Made by a program: the position numbers and the translations under genes
Assembly: GCA_000231825.2 (NCBI GenBank)
Contig: JH720300.1
Span: 1,812,778-1,876,777, forward strand
Reading direction: 5' to 3'
Length of the DNA: 64,000 nt
Source: Tetrahymena elliotti 4EA
Taxonomy: Eukaryota; Ciliophora; Oligohymenophorea; Hymenostomatida; Tetrahymenidae
Part shown: piece after piece, positions 1 through 12,452 of the stretch
Numbering within the stretch: position 1 is the first letter of the stretch
How the letters are laid out: every line of letters starts with the position of its first letter
The notes under the pieces: generated by a model
The model's database searches: none
What the model was told of the DNA's origin: nothing
What the model saw: the letters and a program-made list of their open reading frames with translations, nothing else

Positions 1-1841
1 TATCATATATGAATTAATAAATAAGAAAAAATCCAGAAAATTTGGTTAGTAACAACTGATAAATTTTGATAATTGTCAAAAAATTAATTAGAAATGGTAA
101 GAAGATTATTTTATCAAAAATGAATTTACAACCAAATGAAAGGAACGGATTTTTGTATATGTCTATCATAATTTAATTGAATAAAATTTATCATAATTTA
201 ATTGAATAAAATTTATCATATAAATACATTTTCATTATTTTTAAATTTTCATATATTTAGCTCAATTTTTTAAATTTAAAAACCTTTCCTATTTTATCAA
301 AATTATCCATTTAAATTCTTTTGTTTTGCTAACAAATTAATCTTTCAATTTAAGAATGATAATAGGTTTTTTTTTTTTTTGAATTATGTATTAATAATAG
401 CAGAATTAAAAATGAAAATGAAAATACATAAAAAATATAATTGTTTTAAAAAGGTGAATTTCATTCTCTCTAAATTCATAAAAACAAATAATTTCTACTG
501 GTCTTCCTGTGCTTCAACTGCTGATCTCTCAATTAACTTAATAATAAATATAAATACAATTTTATAAAATTCTTTCTAATTGTTTCTAAAGATAGTAAAA
601 TTTGGCTAAATTACTTAAAAACCTATTTTTAATATTTTTTTAGGAATTTTAGTAATCTGAATGATTTATTTTAAGTATAAATAATTTTCTATTAGAGTAG
701 ATAAAATTATTATGTTCGCTATTTTAGTTAAGGGAACCTTATTATTTGTGCTACTGATATCAAAATATGATTTTCTTTTTATTTTTTATCCTGTTCTTTC
801 TTTGTTCACAATAATCAAAAATTAAAATTTAAAAATCTCTATATACAGGTATAAACCATTTATTTGCTAATAAAAAATCTAACTTAAATATTTGCTTTAA
901 ATTTTGAAAAATTAAAATCTTAAATGAAATTTTTTTATAAATTAATTTTAAGAAAATAAATAAAAAAAGAAGAAATTGCAAAATATCAAAAAAACATTTA
1001 AGCAAAATAAAAAAAGTAAGAAAGTTTTTGGTGAAGAACATAGTGAAATGCTAACTTAAAATTAAAATGACATACTTCTTAAAGTAAACATCTCCTTACA
1101 CAACTCACAATTAATCAAAACCAGAATTGATAATAAACTTTTCTTAAGCTAAATATTTAAATATTTAAGAAAATGAATAAAAATCAATCTCACCTCCTTC
1201 AACTCAAAAAAAATGGGATTAAATTAAAATTAAGAAAATAAATATTAGGATGAAATTCTTAAATCAAATCAATTGTTTTAAGGAGATTTACCAAAACCAC
1301 CATTATTGAGAATACAACTTTCCTAACTAACATATTAATTTAGAGGTTTATGATGAACATTAGAAATGTCAAGAAATTTTAGTTTTAGAGACAGAAAATA
1401 AAAAATTATTTTATTAAATTGTTTAAGAGACAATATATTTAAACACTTAATTATTGAAATTAGATTAAAATGCTCATCTGAATTCATAATATACTCATCT
1501 TTTATAAAAATAAAAATCCTCAAAAAATGAATAACAAGAACTTTATAAAAGATATTTAGAAGTTAGAGAATAAATATTACCACTATAAAAATCATTATTT
1601 TTTGAGGATTATATATTAATTGGCAATAAAAAATAAACTATTTTAATGATTAAATTAGAATTGAACTAAAATATATTTTTAATAATAAAGTAAAATAATA
1701 ATAAATATCATATCATAAATATAATATTTTTTAAAAAAAATAGTATAAAAATATATGTAAATAAATATTTCAATACTATGTCTCTTATGTAAACTTTTAT
1801 TATCAATCTTATTTTATATTTTATTAATACTAAATATTTAT
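1..1841. other. AT-rich gene-free stretch
   Basis: No coding region is supportable here on either strand. The sequence is long A/T runs, including a 14-base T run near 368-381. Open frames of about 60 codons occur but are low-complexity (K, N, I, F, Y) and expected by chance when only TGA stops translation in such AT-rich DNA. The only clear structure is the 25-bp tandem repeat at 166-220. The right edge is the 3' flank of the dehydrogenase gene on the minus strand. Confidence 0.6.
166..220. repeat. 25-bp tandem repeat, two perfect copies
   Basis: The unit tcataatttaattgaataa plus aattta occurs at 166-190 and again, identical, at 191-215, followed by five bases of a third copy (tcata, 216-220). 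It lies in intergenic DNA and has no evident function. It looks like a local slippage duplication. Confidence 0.9.
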
Positions 1842-2970
1842 TCAAATAAATCCTAAAGCTACTGCACTATCATCCCATAGTTATTTTGCTAACTCTTTAT
1901 TTTCACATAATTCTGAAGGAGTGTTTAATTCACAATCACTATAATAGCCTCCTTCTTTAAGGCGTTCATGCTTCTCTAAAGCACAATAAAGTATGGTTTA
2001 AGCTCCTTAAAATGTATCCTTAGTAAAGAGCCAATAAATTGGGTATATTAAGTAAAATATGAGCTTGTAAAACTTACTATCGCTAAGAATTTCATCTATT
2101 AAACTACTTCTAACTGTGCCAGGATGAACTGCAACAACTTTGGCACCTACTTTTTCTAGTTTTCTTTAGAGTTCTTTTGTGAATAATAAATTACAAAGCT
2201 TTGTTCTATAATAGGAAAAATATCTATTCAAATAAAAAAAATAAGTTTAATTGTATTTTTGATAAATTTTAAATATTTTTATTTCTATTCAAAAATCAGA
2301 CATTAGAAAATATTTTACGGGTCAAAATAATCTTCATCAGAGAGTTTTCCTATATCTATTTCATCAATTTTTGAATGAGAAGAAGAGGAAACATTGATAA
2401 CTCTACATCTAGGATTTCTTCTAATCAAATCAAGGAGCTGATAAGTTAAAGCGAAATGCCCTAAATGATTGATAGCATAATTCATTTCATAACCATCTTC
2501 ACTTACATCATATTAATTCTTCATTATACCTTTAATTTAAAACATAATTTATGTATTCATATTCAATTCTTTTCATTGATTTATGAATTATTTTTACCTG
2601 CATTATTAATTATGATATCAACCTAGCTAAATCTTCTCTTAAATAGCAAGCAAAACTAATTTACTGAATCCAACTTACTTAAATCACAGGGAATATATTC
2701 TAGTTTTTCATTTTCAGTTTCTTTTTTTATTTCTTCAATGATTTCAAGAGTCTTTTGAGCATCTTTGCATGCAAATATAATTGTTCCTCCCATGGCTGCT
2801 AAACATCTTGCAATCTCTAATCCTATACCACCAGATGCTCCTGTGATAATGACTATCTTATTTGAAATATCTTTTTTTAAAGTGCATATACCTCCATTAA
2901 AATACTGCTTTATGAAGTATAACACAACCGAACCGCTTACAAAAAGTAAAAGATTAACCCAAAATCCCAT
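1842..2970 (-). CDS. Membrane-anchored short-chain dehydrogenase/reductase (retinol dehydrogenase-like)
   Basis: Three exons on the minus strand (2598-2970, 2319-2529, 1842-2223) join through GT-AG introns 2530-2597 and 2224-2318. Exonic length is 966 bases, giving 321 residues and a TGA stop; phases agree at both junctions. An N-terminal hydrophobic segment (residues about 3-20) should anchor it in a membrane. The NAD(P)-binding motif TGASGGIG follows, then INNAG at the end of exon 1, a VSS strand with the catalytic Ser region, and the catalytic YYRTK (YxxxK) in exon 3, followed by VHPGTVRS. This layout is typical of the RDH11-14/WWOX-like classical SDRs, which oxidise or reduce retinoids, steroids or lipid aldehydes; the substrate here is unknown. 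A paralogue lies at 22396-23528 and shares the anchor followed by YFNG and Cys, and the late GGYY motif. Confidence 0.9.
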
Positions 2971-3539
2971 ATTTCTACTAAAACTTTTTGGTATTATTAA
3001 TTAAATATTTTTAAATAAATAAATTTACTATTTATTTGAAAAGAATAATTCAAATCAAACCAAATTCATTAATAAAACTATGCTGCAATTGCAGAGTGCT
3101 TTTCTTATATGATAAAAAATATCTAAAATCTACATTCAAAATTAGCAATTTAAAATAAAAATAAGAATCCAAATTTTTCGATTTTGAAAATAATATTATT
3201 ATGATTTTTTAATTAAATGTTTTTTTGTTTATTTCACAAAAAAACATTTAATATGAGCTTAGTTTTACAAAAATATTTTATTCTAAATTATTAAATAAAA
3301 ACATCTCTGAATAGACATTAAAAATTATAAAAAAGATATTTTAATTATCTAATTTGATACAAGTAGAATTAATAAAAATTAAAAGTAGCTATATACAATC
3401 ATGTACTTTATTATAAATGACTCTAAATTTTATTAAAAATCTATATCTATCCATATTGTATTTAGGAAATAATAAAATAATACAATTCAAAGAGAGGTAA
3501 AAAGTAAAATTTTAAAAAAATTAGATATAAATTGGAAAT

Positions 3540-3768
3540 TCAAGTAGATTAAAATTTGAAATAAAATATTTGAAACCTAAGGGTGATGTATTTTTAAAAA
3601 TAAATATCAACTTGCTAATCATAGTTTTTTCCATCTAAAATTTCAGGTGCCATATACATAGGTGTTCCTGCAAATCCATCTACTAAAACATTCAAAATTA
3701 AAAAAATGTTAAAGTTTATGCTTTTTGATCATTTCTCTGTATTGATCATTTAAACTTTTTGAGTCCAT
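3540..3768 (-). pseudogene. Protein kinase fragment (activation-segment/APE piece only)
   Basis: On the minus strand a short frame encodes [17 protein letters not shown] and then a VDIY motif. This is the protein-kinase P+1 loop and APE motif (subdomain VIII) followed by the start of subdomain IX. No VAIK, HRD or DFG motifs can be found beside it. After DIY the expected Ser/Trp-x-Gly is lost and the frame runs through low-complexity sequence to TGA at 3540-3542. An ATG at 3766-3768 opens a short upstream frame, but no acceptable GT donor joins it to the APE frame. I infer a decayed or transposed kinase scrap. It lies immediately downstream of the hybrid histidine kinase, to which it is unrelated in family. 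Confidence 0.6.
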
Positions 3769-4024
3769 ATTTTAAGATAGTATTGCTAATTATATTTATT
3801 GATGAAAAACATCTAAATATATTTATTGATAAAATTTTGAGAAAAGTTTGAACAAAATAATTATAAAAAGCAGTGTTTTTATTTATAAATATGTAATTTG
3901 ATTATTGTTTATAAATTATTTTTGTAATATAAATTGGTTATTAAGGATATTTAGTATCTTACTTACAAGTATTGTTTATTCAAGTAATATCTATTCTTCT
4001 TTTTAGTAAATTTAATTTATGAGA

Positions 4025-7000
4025 TCAATTATTTAATAGTTGTTAAGGGATTAAACTAACGCTATCATAATATTTAGAAATTATTACATCAAGTGCAGCT
4101 TTCATTATAGGTTTAGTAACAAAATCAACCATCCCATGATTATAAGCCTTCTTTTTATCTTCTTCACCATTGTATGCACTGCATGCAATTATGGTTGGCT
4201 TTACTTTTTCTAGGATTTCATTAGTATTGTAGAAATATTTAATTTCCCTAGCTACCTCATAGCCACTTTTTTGAGGCATATTTATATCCATGAAAATGAT
4301 ACGATATGTCCTGCAACATTTTGAATTTAATTTATTTTAAATTTTTTCCATGACTTAACTACAATTAACTGCTGTATCAGAAATAATGTTATAAAATTAT
4401 TTTAGCAATTAACTTAAGGAAAACAAATTAAACTCTTAATCATCAACTATTAATATTTAAGGGCAGTTACAACCAAATTGTATAATGTTATTCTAAATAC
4501 ATTCTAAGCTTTTTTTGACTATTTAAGAATCTTTTTCTTCATAGTAAGAATTGAATCCAGCTGGAGATTCATATTTTTAGTGGTCAAGCAAGTGAATATC
4601 TTAGAAATCCTTTGATTTTATTGTTTCTAAAAGGCTAATTTTTTTATCTCCTACACTCATTGCATTTAAAAAAGATGTCTGTTAATTATATGAATGATTT
4701 CTAGATGGTGATTAGGGATTACCTATTGTTGAGTTATTATTATTATAGAAATAGTGAAAGGCTTGCTTTGGTTTTAGTTATTATTCTCTTGGGGATTGCT
4801 ACTCTTAAGCTACAGTACTATATGAATTAATTATATTTTTTCGATGGGAAGATACTTGAGTAAGAGATATTGATCTCATTTTTAAATTAGTCTCTCCTCC
4901 ATTCATTTAAAGAGAATTATCACTGCTAAAGCTCATTCCATCATTTTAGCCATTCATATTTGCTGCATTCAGATTTGTTAGGGTTTTAGAATGACTGTGG
5001 GCAGCAGGTTAAGTATTGTTATTTTAGTATCCATTTACAATAGAATTACATAAGCAATTAGAAATTTAATTACTATTTGAGTTTTGAGATTAGATTTTCA
5101 TTTAACGAGCACTACTCTTACTCTGCATTAACAAATTAGTTTGGTTACTATTTAAAGATTAGGCGGAGTTTCTACGCTTAGGTTAGAAAGATTACAACAA
5201 ATCATTGTTTTCTTTATTTATTTAGGTAACTTTAGGTCTTATTATAGAAAAATTAGCAAATAATCTTTCATTTGAAACATCTTCATTTTCATAGATGTCT
5301 TCTTCGTTATTTTATATTGCAGGATTTTGGTTTTAAACTATAAACGAAAAATTAGAGCCATGATTTTTTTCACTCTATACTTATATACCTTGGTTGTCTT
5401 CAGGTCCTAAGGCTCTAGCAATACTATTACTTAAAGCTAAACCAACACCACATCCTTATAGATTTAGCTTTTAATTATTACCCAAATCAATTTTGTTAAA
5501 TATTTTAAATATTTCATTGATATTCTCTTGATTGATTCCTATTCCTGTATCTTTGACTCCAATTGTTACTTCTCTTACTCCCTAAAGAAAATATTTTTAA
5601 TCTAATTTTAAAAATTTCAATAAAATACCTTATGAGCTGATGCATAAACTATAATATGGCCAGTTATTGTGAATTTCAAAGCATTACTTAAAAAGTTAAG
5701 AATAACTTATCTAATTCTATTGGGATCAGATTTTATTATTTTAGGTGTTTAAGGATCATAGTAGCATGCAATAGTTAGATTTTTCATTTTAGCTTAAATT
5801 TAAACTAGAGACACACACTCTTTAAGAAGATTTTATAAATCAAATTCTACAAAGCCAAACTTAAAACTACCGTTTTCTAGTTAGACAAAGTCAAGTATAT
5901 CATTAATCATATTTAGGAGTAGTTTATTTGAGTTCAGAGCAGGCTGTATGTAACTTGATAGTTAATTAGATATTTTAGAATCAGATTAAGCTATATTTTA
6001 AAGAACTTCCATCATAGATATAGAACAATTCAAGGGAGTTCTTAGTTCATGAGAAAGAGATCCAAAAAGTTGCATTTTTTATTTGATTAAGTCCTCAACT
6101 TTTTTAATCATAAAATCTTGCCACATCTTTTCCATAACAATCATAGCAACTTTCTGCTACTCACCTGAAGAGCCAACGATAACATGATGAATTATAATTT
6201 TGAGAATGTACTACTCGCCTAAATATTCTATTTACATAGTCGAGACATTACCTTCCTGCTGAATATACCCAAGTTATTACTTTTATTTAAGAAGTTCATC
6301 AAAATCTTTAGTATCTTCTCCTTGTTTTTTTTTGCCAGTATTATTAGACTGAGTTGCTCCACATTAGACATTATTTTAACAAGAAATTTACTTAGCATTA
6401 TTTTATTCCTATGCTGGATTCTATTCATCTAGTAAACCTTACTCAGCTTCGACTTGATGTTAATTTGGTAGTTGACTAATTTTAACTGGCTATTTTTCTC
6501 TATTTACATCTATCTGTTTAGCTAGGCTGTTACTGATAAATTCATTTTATGTAGAATCTTATGGCTACTTAGCTTATATTTGATTTAAAGAGTGAGTGGC
6601 TATAGTGGATTAATTGTATGATAATACTTTGCCATAGGTTGTGCTTTAAATCTAGTGGCCAATAGAAGCTGCGACTGGAGAATTGATCATATCAGGATCT
6701 CCAGATGTACTAGTATAATATACTTATTAATTAATTATTTTTTTTTATGATTTAATTTTTGCACTTGAGACCTATTAATTTTATAATTAGCAAGTGGTAT
6801 GGCTATTTTGCTATTAATCTTGCCATCCAAGCATGATATTGAGAATATTTAAAACACTTTCTTCTCTTTATTAAGCCTCAGTTTTATTATCACTTCCATT
6901 ATCATTTGCCTATCTCATTTAACTCATTTATCTTAAGTTATTTCTCATAATCCCACTTCCTCTTTTCTTTTAACTATTAGAATCTAAACCACTTTTTGGG

Positions 7001-9653
7001 CTATTTATTTTACTATATTCGGGCTTCTAAAATTGTAGCTCATTTAATTAAAGTTCTGGGTTAATTATTGATTGTGTTTATCCTAATTCATCTTCCTCTA
7101 TTATTTGCTTATCAGTATCTCCTAAGCTATCTTATTACTATTACTGCAACTGTTATTGTTATTGCTATTAAGATTAATTTTGTTACAAGTGTTTTTAGCT
7201 TAAACTTGGATGTGAAGTTCTTCCTAGGGAGTATGAAGATGGCTTTTGATATAATATTTAGGATTAATTAAATATTTTTGAAGAAATATATATCTTACAG
7301 GCTGCTAAACCTAATGTGTCTAAATATTTTCTTCGGTAACCCATTTTTCAATTAAATCTTTGCTTGATAGATTTTAATATGTTTTTTATACAAATTTTTT
7401 GTTTTAAGCACTTTGTGAATGCTAAGGAATAGTCTATTAAAAAGGTTGATTATATTATTTTTCCTGATTTAGTTGTTAGTTTGTACTAATTAAATTATTT
7501 CTTTCTGTTCCTATTTCAATCATGGTTTCATTTACACTGTTTTGAGGGCTCTTCAAGGCATTAGAAACTTATTATGACTCTTTAAAATTTCCTTGCTATA
7601 ATGGAAAATTGATGTTTTTGTAATTAGAATTACTAACATGGATTATAGAGTTATTATTGCTATAGCTCTATCCATTCATATTTTACATATTCATGCTTAT
7701 CTTTCTAGGATGAGCATTGTATTCTTCTTCATCAATCATATATCTACTACTTCTTTCTTCTTCTACCAACCCTGAAGGAAGAAGCGAATTATCTCTTATT
7801 GATTAATTATTCAATTAAAATCCGTTTGATTACCTCTAATTGAGTTGCGGTGGTGTAAATCGGCTATTGCTCACTTCATATTCTTTCTTTATTTTTTTAT
7901 CACTTGTGTTATTGTTATAACCTTTATTAGAAAGTAAAGTAAGATATTTCTGAAATAGATAGAATTGATAATCTTTCAAGAATACAATTCGGAAATTTAA
8001 TTAAAAAATAGATTTGGTTTTGTTAATTCGTGTATAAAATAATAAGTTACCATTAAAGATACTGTTATAATTAGCGTTTATGCTTGAAGTATAATAATCT
8101 GTTTATCCATTTAAATTGTATTAATCATCTTCACTTTCTACTTCTTCTTCAGCACAGCATTATGTAGATTTTTAAGCATTTGTGTTTAAGTTAAGCAAAA
8201 TTTTTAACGCTTTTTACTCGTCTTAGCAATTAAGCATTTAAAGCATCTAAGTACTTGCATAGAGTAAGTTTTTCCCACTGCTTATAATTGCAACTCCTAC
8301 AGGAATCAAGCTAAATAATTAAGAATAAAAACCACTTTTTTTCAGGTCATTTATTCTTTAATTAAATGTTTCTTATCTCTTTAGTGGGAAACTTGTGTTA
8401 TTTAGAAAACTTGTAGCTGATTAATTTTTATCATTGATAATACCCTTAGATATTTAAAATTCATTTATCTGTTATGGGTTATATTATTAAAACTTGTTCT
8501 AAATAGAGTTTTATTAAGCTAACTAAATGCTTTAACTTTTGTCTTTTGGGGTGAAATTAAGAGGAGCTTCGTTTTCTCTTTTCTGTGATTATAATTTAAT
8601 AAACCTGCTTGCTAAATCATTTTCTAAATCACTATTTGGATTTCCTTACTCAACTGTAAGACGAAGAGCTTCAAATAAAATTGTATGCTTTGAATACTTC
8701 TTAAAAAAGGAGTATACCTTTATTTTAAATATATCAGATGCTTAGATTGTAACATCATGTAATAAAACAACCAAGCTGATCACAATTGTGTCATATTAAT
8801 AGTCACAGCAAATCCAATATTTCAATATAAAATAAGAATAGCCAGATAGAAAGTAAAATATTTACATGATAGGTATTTTTAACCTTGAAATAAATAGCTT
8901 AAATGAGAGAAAAGTCAGAATACCTGACCAAAATTTAGGATAATAGACAGCTGTCTAATCACTACCTTTATTGGTATCTTCCATAGATTTAAGGAAGTAT
9001 TCATAAATGTATATGAGAGCAGGAGTGGAGAATATAACAACACATAAATCTCTAACTAAATTATAATATCCTTATTTTTTATGACTTTTTTCTTACATAT
9101 CCTATGAATTTCTTTCTTTCTACTATATCTTTAAGCTTGATTTGCTATTATGATTTTTCGAAGTTTACTTGTTTAACGAAGATGCTGGCTGAAAAGTAGA
9201 CTTAGCTTCTTATTAATTTTGGTTCTAAAATTACTGAGAAATCCTTTAATTGTTGTACATATTAGAGCAATTCATCTATTGCTACTAATAATTCTGCTTT
9301 GGAGATTTTAATAATTAGTTTGATGGCTTTTATTTGTACTAAATTTTGCTTTTTTTCTTTTTTCTTATATAAATTAAGATCAAACACCAAAAGAAACTCA
9401 ATAAAATGAGGTAGACACCTCCAATTAGTTTTTAAGTATCTATTTTATCTGATACGGACTCCTCTATAAATATTATTCCCTGGGTTGTTAACATTATGAA
9501 TAAAAAATAAACTTAAAACTTTTTAGCCATCAAGCCAACACTATTTAAAATACTCTACCAATTCTATCTAAATTTTTGGGCAGAGATCCTCCTCCTTTCT
9601 AGACTATTATCGATATTACTCTTTTCTTGGTACTCATTTCCTTTCATTTACAT
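4025..9653 (-). CDS. Hybrid sensor histidine kinase with C-terminal receiver domain
   Basis: A multi-pass membrane histidine kinase of roughly 1,800 residues. The start is taken at 9651-9653 (MQMKGNEYQ) with an alternative Met at 9645-9647. N-terminal hydrophobic segments lie near 9540-9370 and again around 9060-8750. A long Q/N/S-rich, TAA/TAG-dense linker follows. The DHp motif SHELRTPLN has its phospho-acceptor His near 6050. The ATPase N box (DPNRIRQVILNFLSNALKFT), G1 (DTGIGIN) and a GVGLALSNSIA G2-like box follow downstream. The receiver domain has the acidic VDD pair near 4450, phospho-acceptor Asp in FMDINMP (codon 4286-4288) and conserved Lys in TKP. One intron, 5582-5628, is clear; others are likely in the N-terminal third. 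The family autophosphorylates His and passes phosphate to the internal Asp; the ligand is unknown. A separate histidine phosphotransfer partner is expected elsewhere, not in this window. Confidence 0.88.
5582..5628 (-). other. Intron in histidine kinase ATPase domain
   Basis: The 47-base minus-strand intron begins GTATTTTATT and ends TTCTTTAG. Removing it joins ...VYASAHK to GVREVTIGVKDTGIG, restoring the continuous HATPase domain between the N box and the G1 box. Confidence 0.85.
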
Positions 9654-10921
9654 CAGATCCTTTTTTATAAAAATTATGCAGCACCTTAGATGACTTTATT
9701 TGCAGTAGCAATTGATTTAATAAAGGAAATTTGAGCTATTTTTTTTGGTTATACTATCCTCCCTTTTTGAATATATATTTATATGTAAATATAAATAGGA
9801 GAATTACTTACTTAAATTGTTTGCTATAATTAATTATTACTTGTCATTCAAGATCAAAATTTTCATTCGAATTCATATAAATTGTAATACATATTGCACA
9901 CATAATTTACACATACATACATGCTTTACCTAATTTTTTAAATGAATTTTTAACCATATAGCTAAATTCGTATTTTTGATACAGTTCTAGTTTTTACTAA
10001 TTTATAATATATTTTAAATTAATATAAAAATTACTCTCCTAAATGATTTTCTCAAAATTAATTACAGTATTTTCTGTTTGCTTTTGATCAATATTTGTTT
10101 TTCAAAGATTTTTCTTTGATTCTGACTATTTGTTACTTAGATCTTTGCTTTTAGAAATATATGCCATGCTTTTGTTTGTTTATTATCTTACTTGCTTACA
10201 AAATTTTTAGTATATTTTTAACTTATAAAGTTTTAAGGTATTTTTTTCATCCAAAGATATTTTTAATTTTTATTTTGATAATTATTGTAATCAATTTCAA
10301 GCAAAGAAATAATAGAAATTTATTATTATAGAAGAACTAAATTAACTCTTAATTTAATACTTTTTTTACTTTTTTCCTAATTAGTCATCTAATCTTCCTT
10401 TCAAAAATTGGGATTTATTATTAAAAATATTAAAAAATTGTAAAAAATTACTAAATTTCACTTTGATTTCAATTAAAATTCTATTAAAATGCTTAATATT
10501 TAATGCTTTTCCTAGTTTAACTGGTTTAACAGATCAAACAGTTTTGAGATATTGTGGTTGATGATTTTACAAAATCTTAAATTTTAAAAATTACAACTAA
10601 TTGAAAAATTATTATTAGTTATTATTACCAATATATATTCAAAAGTAATATAATATTTGGGTCATCATTAAATTTTTCCTTATTTATCTTCATAAAATTT
10701 ATTTTATTCGTCTTTAAGAAAAATTATCATTTTATTATAGGAATTAAAAATTTATATAGAAAAAAATGAAATTTTCTATATAAAAAAAATGTAGAAACAT
10801 AAATAGTCTCTATCAGAAATTCGTTATTCAAATTGAACATTTAATTATTATCTTTATTAAAACAAAGATTTTATCATTAAAAATTTCAACTTTTATCAAA
10901 GATTTACTAAAAAATTAAGCT
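9654..10921. other. Intergenic region between divergent genes
   Basis: This AT-rich gap lies between the starts of the histidine kinase (minus) and the archaemetzincin (plus), so it must hold both promoters. No conserved TATA-like or other element can be singled out against the background, and no gene is visible. Confidence 0.5.
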
Positions 10922-11974
10922 ATGGATAATAAAAGTAAAACTTATTTCAAAGTACCTGACGAGAGAGATCGGAAAAATGCAATTGGATCATTAGCAGGAG
11001 TTCCTATTAAAATAAAAAAAGCTATTCAAGCAATTTCGAATGAATTTTAGTAAATAGATGCACCTAAACAGGGGGATTGGCTGTGGGACCATGAAGAATA
11101 TGGATAACCATATGAATAGTATGTCTCAAAAAATGATAAAAGAACCTTTAATAAAGAAAATCAGAATACTATATACATATAGCCACTGGAATTAAATATT
11201 GGATTTAATAAAGACCTAAAAAAATTTTGCAAAGCGTTTTTTAAAGGTGCTCAAATAATTTTAAAAGTTCTTTTTCACTTGTATTTTACTTTCCATTTTA
11301 ATTCTACTAAAATTTGTTAATCCTAAAATACTTCATATTAATTTTAATCAATAGATTGTAAAGTGAAGGTGAGATAGCCTTTGATTGTTTAAGATATTCC
11401 TACAGTATAAAGGAGAATCAATGAATATACATAAAAACTTTAGCTAAACACAAAAGATATTTTAAATTTTTTAAAGACAAGGTTACCAAAAGATGCAATC
11501 TGCATGATTGGTATTACAAATACTGATCTTTATCCTAGTGATGAGTGGAACTTTGTATTTGGATAAGCTTCACTTTTTCATGGTGTTGGAGTGTTTTCTT
11601 TTGCTAGATATTAATATTAAAATAATGATATTTTGTCAAACACTTTAAAAGATTAAGATGCTATCATCTATATGGCCTGCAAAATTATGGTGCATGAAAT
11701 TTCTCACATGTTTGGATTAAGGCATTGTATTTACTTTAAATGTGTTTTGAATGGGTGTAATCACTAAGAAGAAAGTGAAAAATCACCCTTAGAGCTTTGT
11801 GTAATTTGCTTGAGAAAGCTATAAAATAATATAGGTTTTTCTATGATAGAAAGATATGAGGATCTAATAGAATTTTCAAAAGACAGGCCTTATTTTTCAT
11901 AAATAGATTCACCTATCTATGAAAAACTAAAATGCTTAATTTAAACTGCCTATGGACCACATTACACAAAATGA
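10922..11974 (+). CDS. Archaemetzincin-family zinc metalloprotease (AMZ-like)
   Basis: Single-exon frame of 350 residues, ATG 10922 to TGA 11972-11974. The catalytic motif HEISHMFGLRHC matches the archaemetzincin HExxHxxGxxHC signature, followed by the family's extra cysteines (x4-C, then CVIC about 20 residues on). Upstream are DAICMIGITNTDLYPSDEW, WNFVFGQAS and GVGVFSFARY, the characteristic conserved core. The family consists of probable aminopeptidase-type zinc proteases; the three His bind Zn and the Glu is the general base. The usual CxM after the second Cys reads CVL, so the met-turn methionine appears replaced by Leu. A stretch near residues 117-145 (FHLYFTFHFNSTKIC onward) looks like intron sequence but stays in frame; it may be a lineage insertion or a retained in-frame intron. 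No signal peptide, so probably cytosolic. Confidence 0.9.
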
Positions 11975-12452
11975 AATGTTAAATAAATGAAAATATTTTT
12001 AATTAAAAAAATTATTGAACAAAATCTTATGTTAATTGAAATAGTAATTCATTTTCATTCATTTCTAATAATAAACTCAAATAGATTTATTTAATTAATA
12101 TAAACTTTATATTTTATATTAGTCTTTTTACATTTTAATTTAATTAATATTTTGATTGTATTTTGATTAAAAAAATTACAATTTTTGTTTAAAGCAATAT
12201 TATTTCAAAAACATTTTAAAAAAATAATAATGCCATTAATGCTTGGTTCTTTTGAATTCTTATCAAAAATTAGAATTATACTTGAAAATATATAGGTGAT
12301 GATTATAGAATCTATGAAATTTTTTAAGAAACAAGGAAAAGAAATTTAATTGATTTAAGGAGAAAAAAAATTTAGCTGTCTTAGTTTTTTTACTTTAAAG
12401 TTTAGGAATAAGAATTTAAAAAAATAGATTAAGTAGCAAAAATTAATTTAAA
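11975..12452. other. Intergenic spacer
   Basis: AT-rich spacer between two plus-strand genes; nothing recognisable is seen. Confidence 0.5.

Noticed and set aside
4025..4300. Bacterial contamination or lateral transfer for the receiver domain
   Set aside because: The gene uses TAA/TAG as Gln, has a spliceosomal intron and matches host base composition, so it is a resident ciliate gene.
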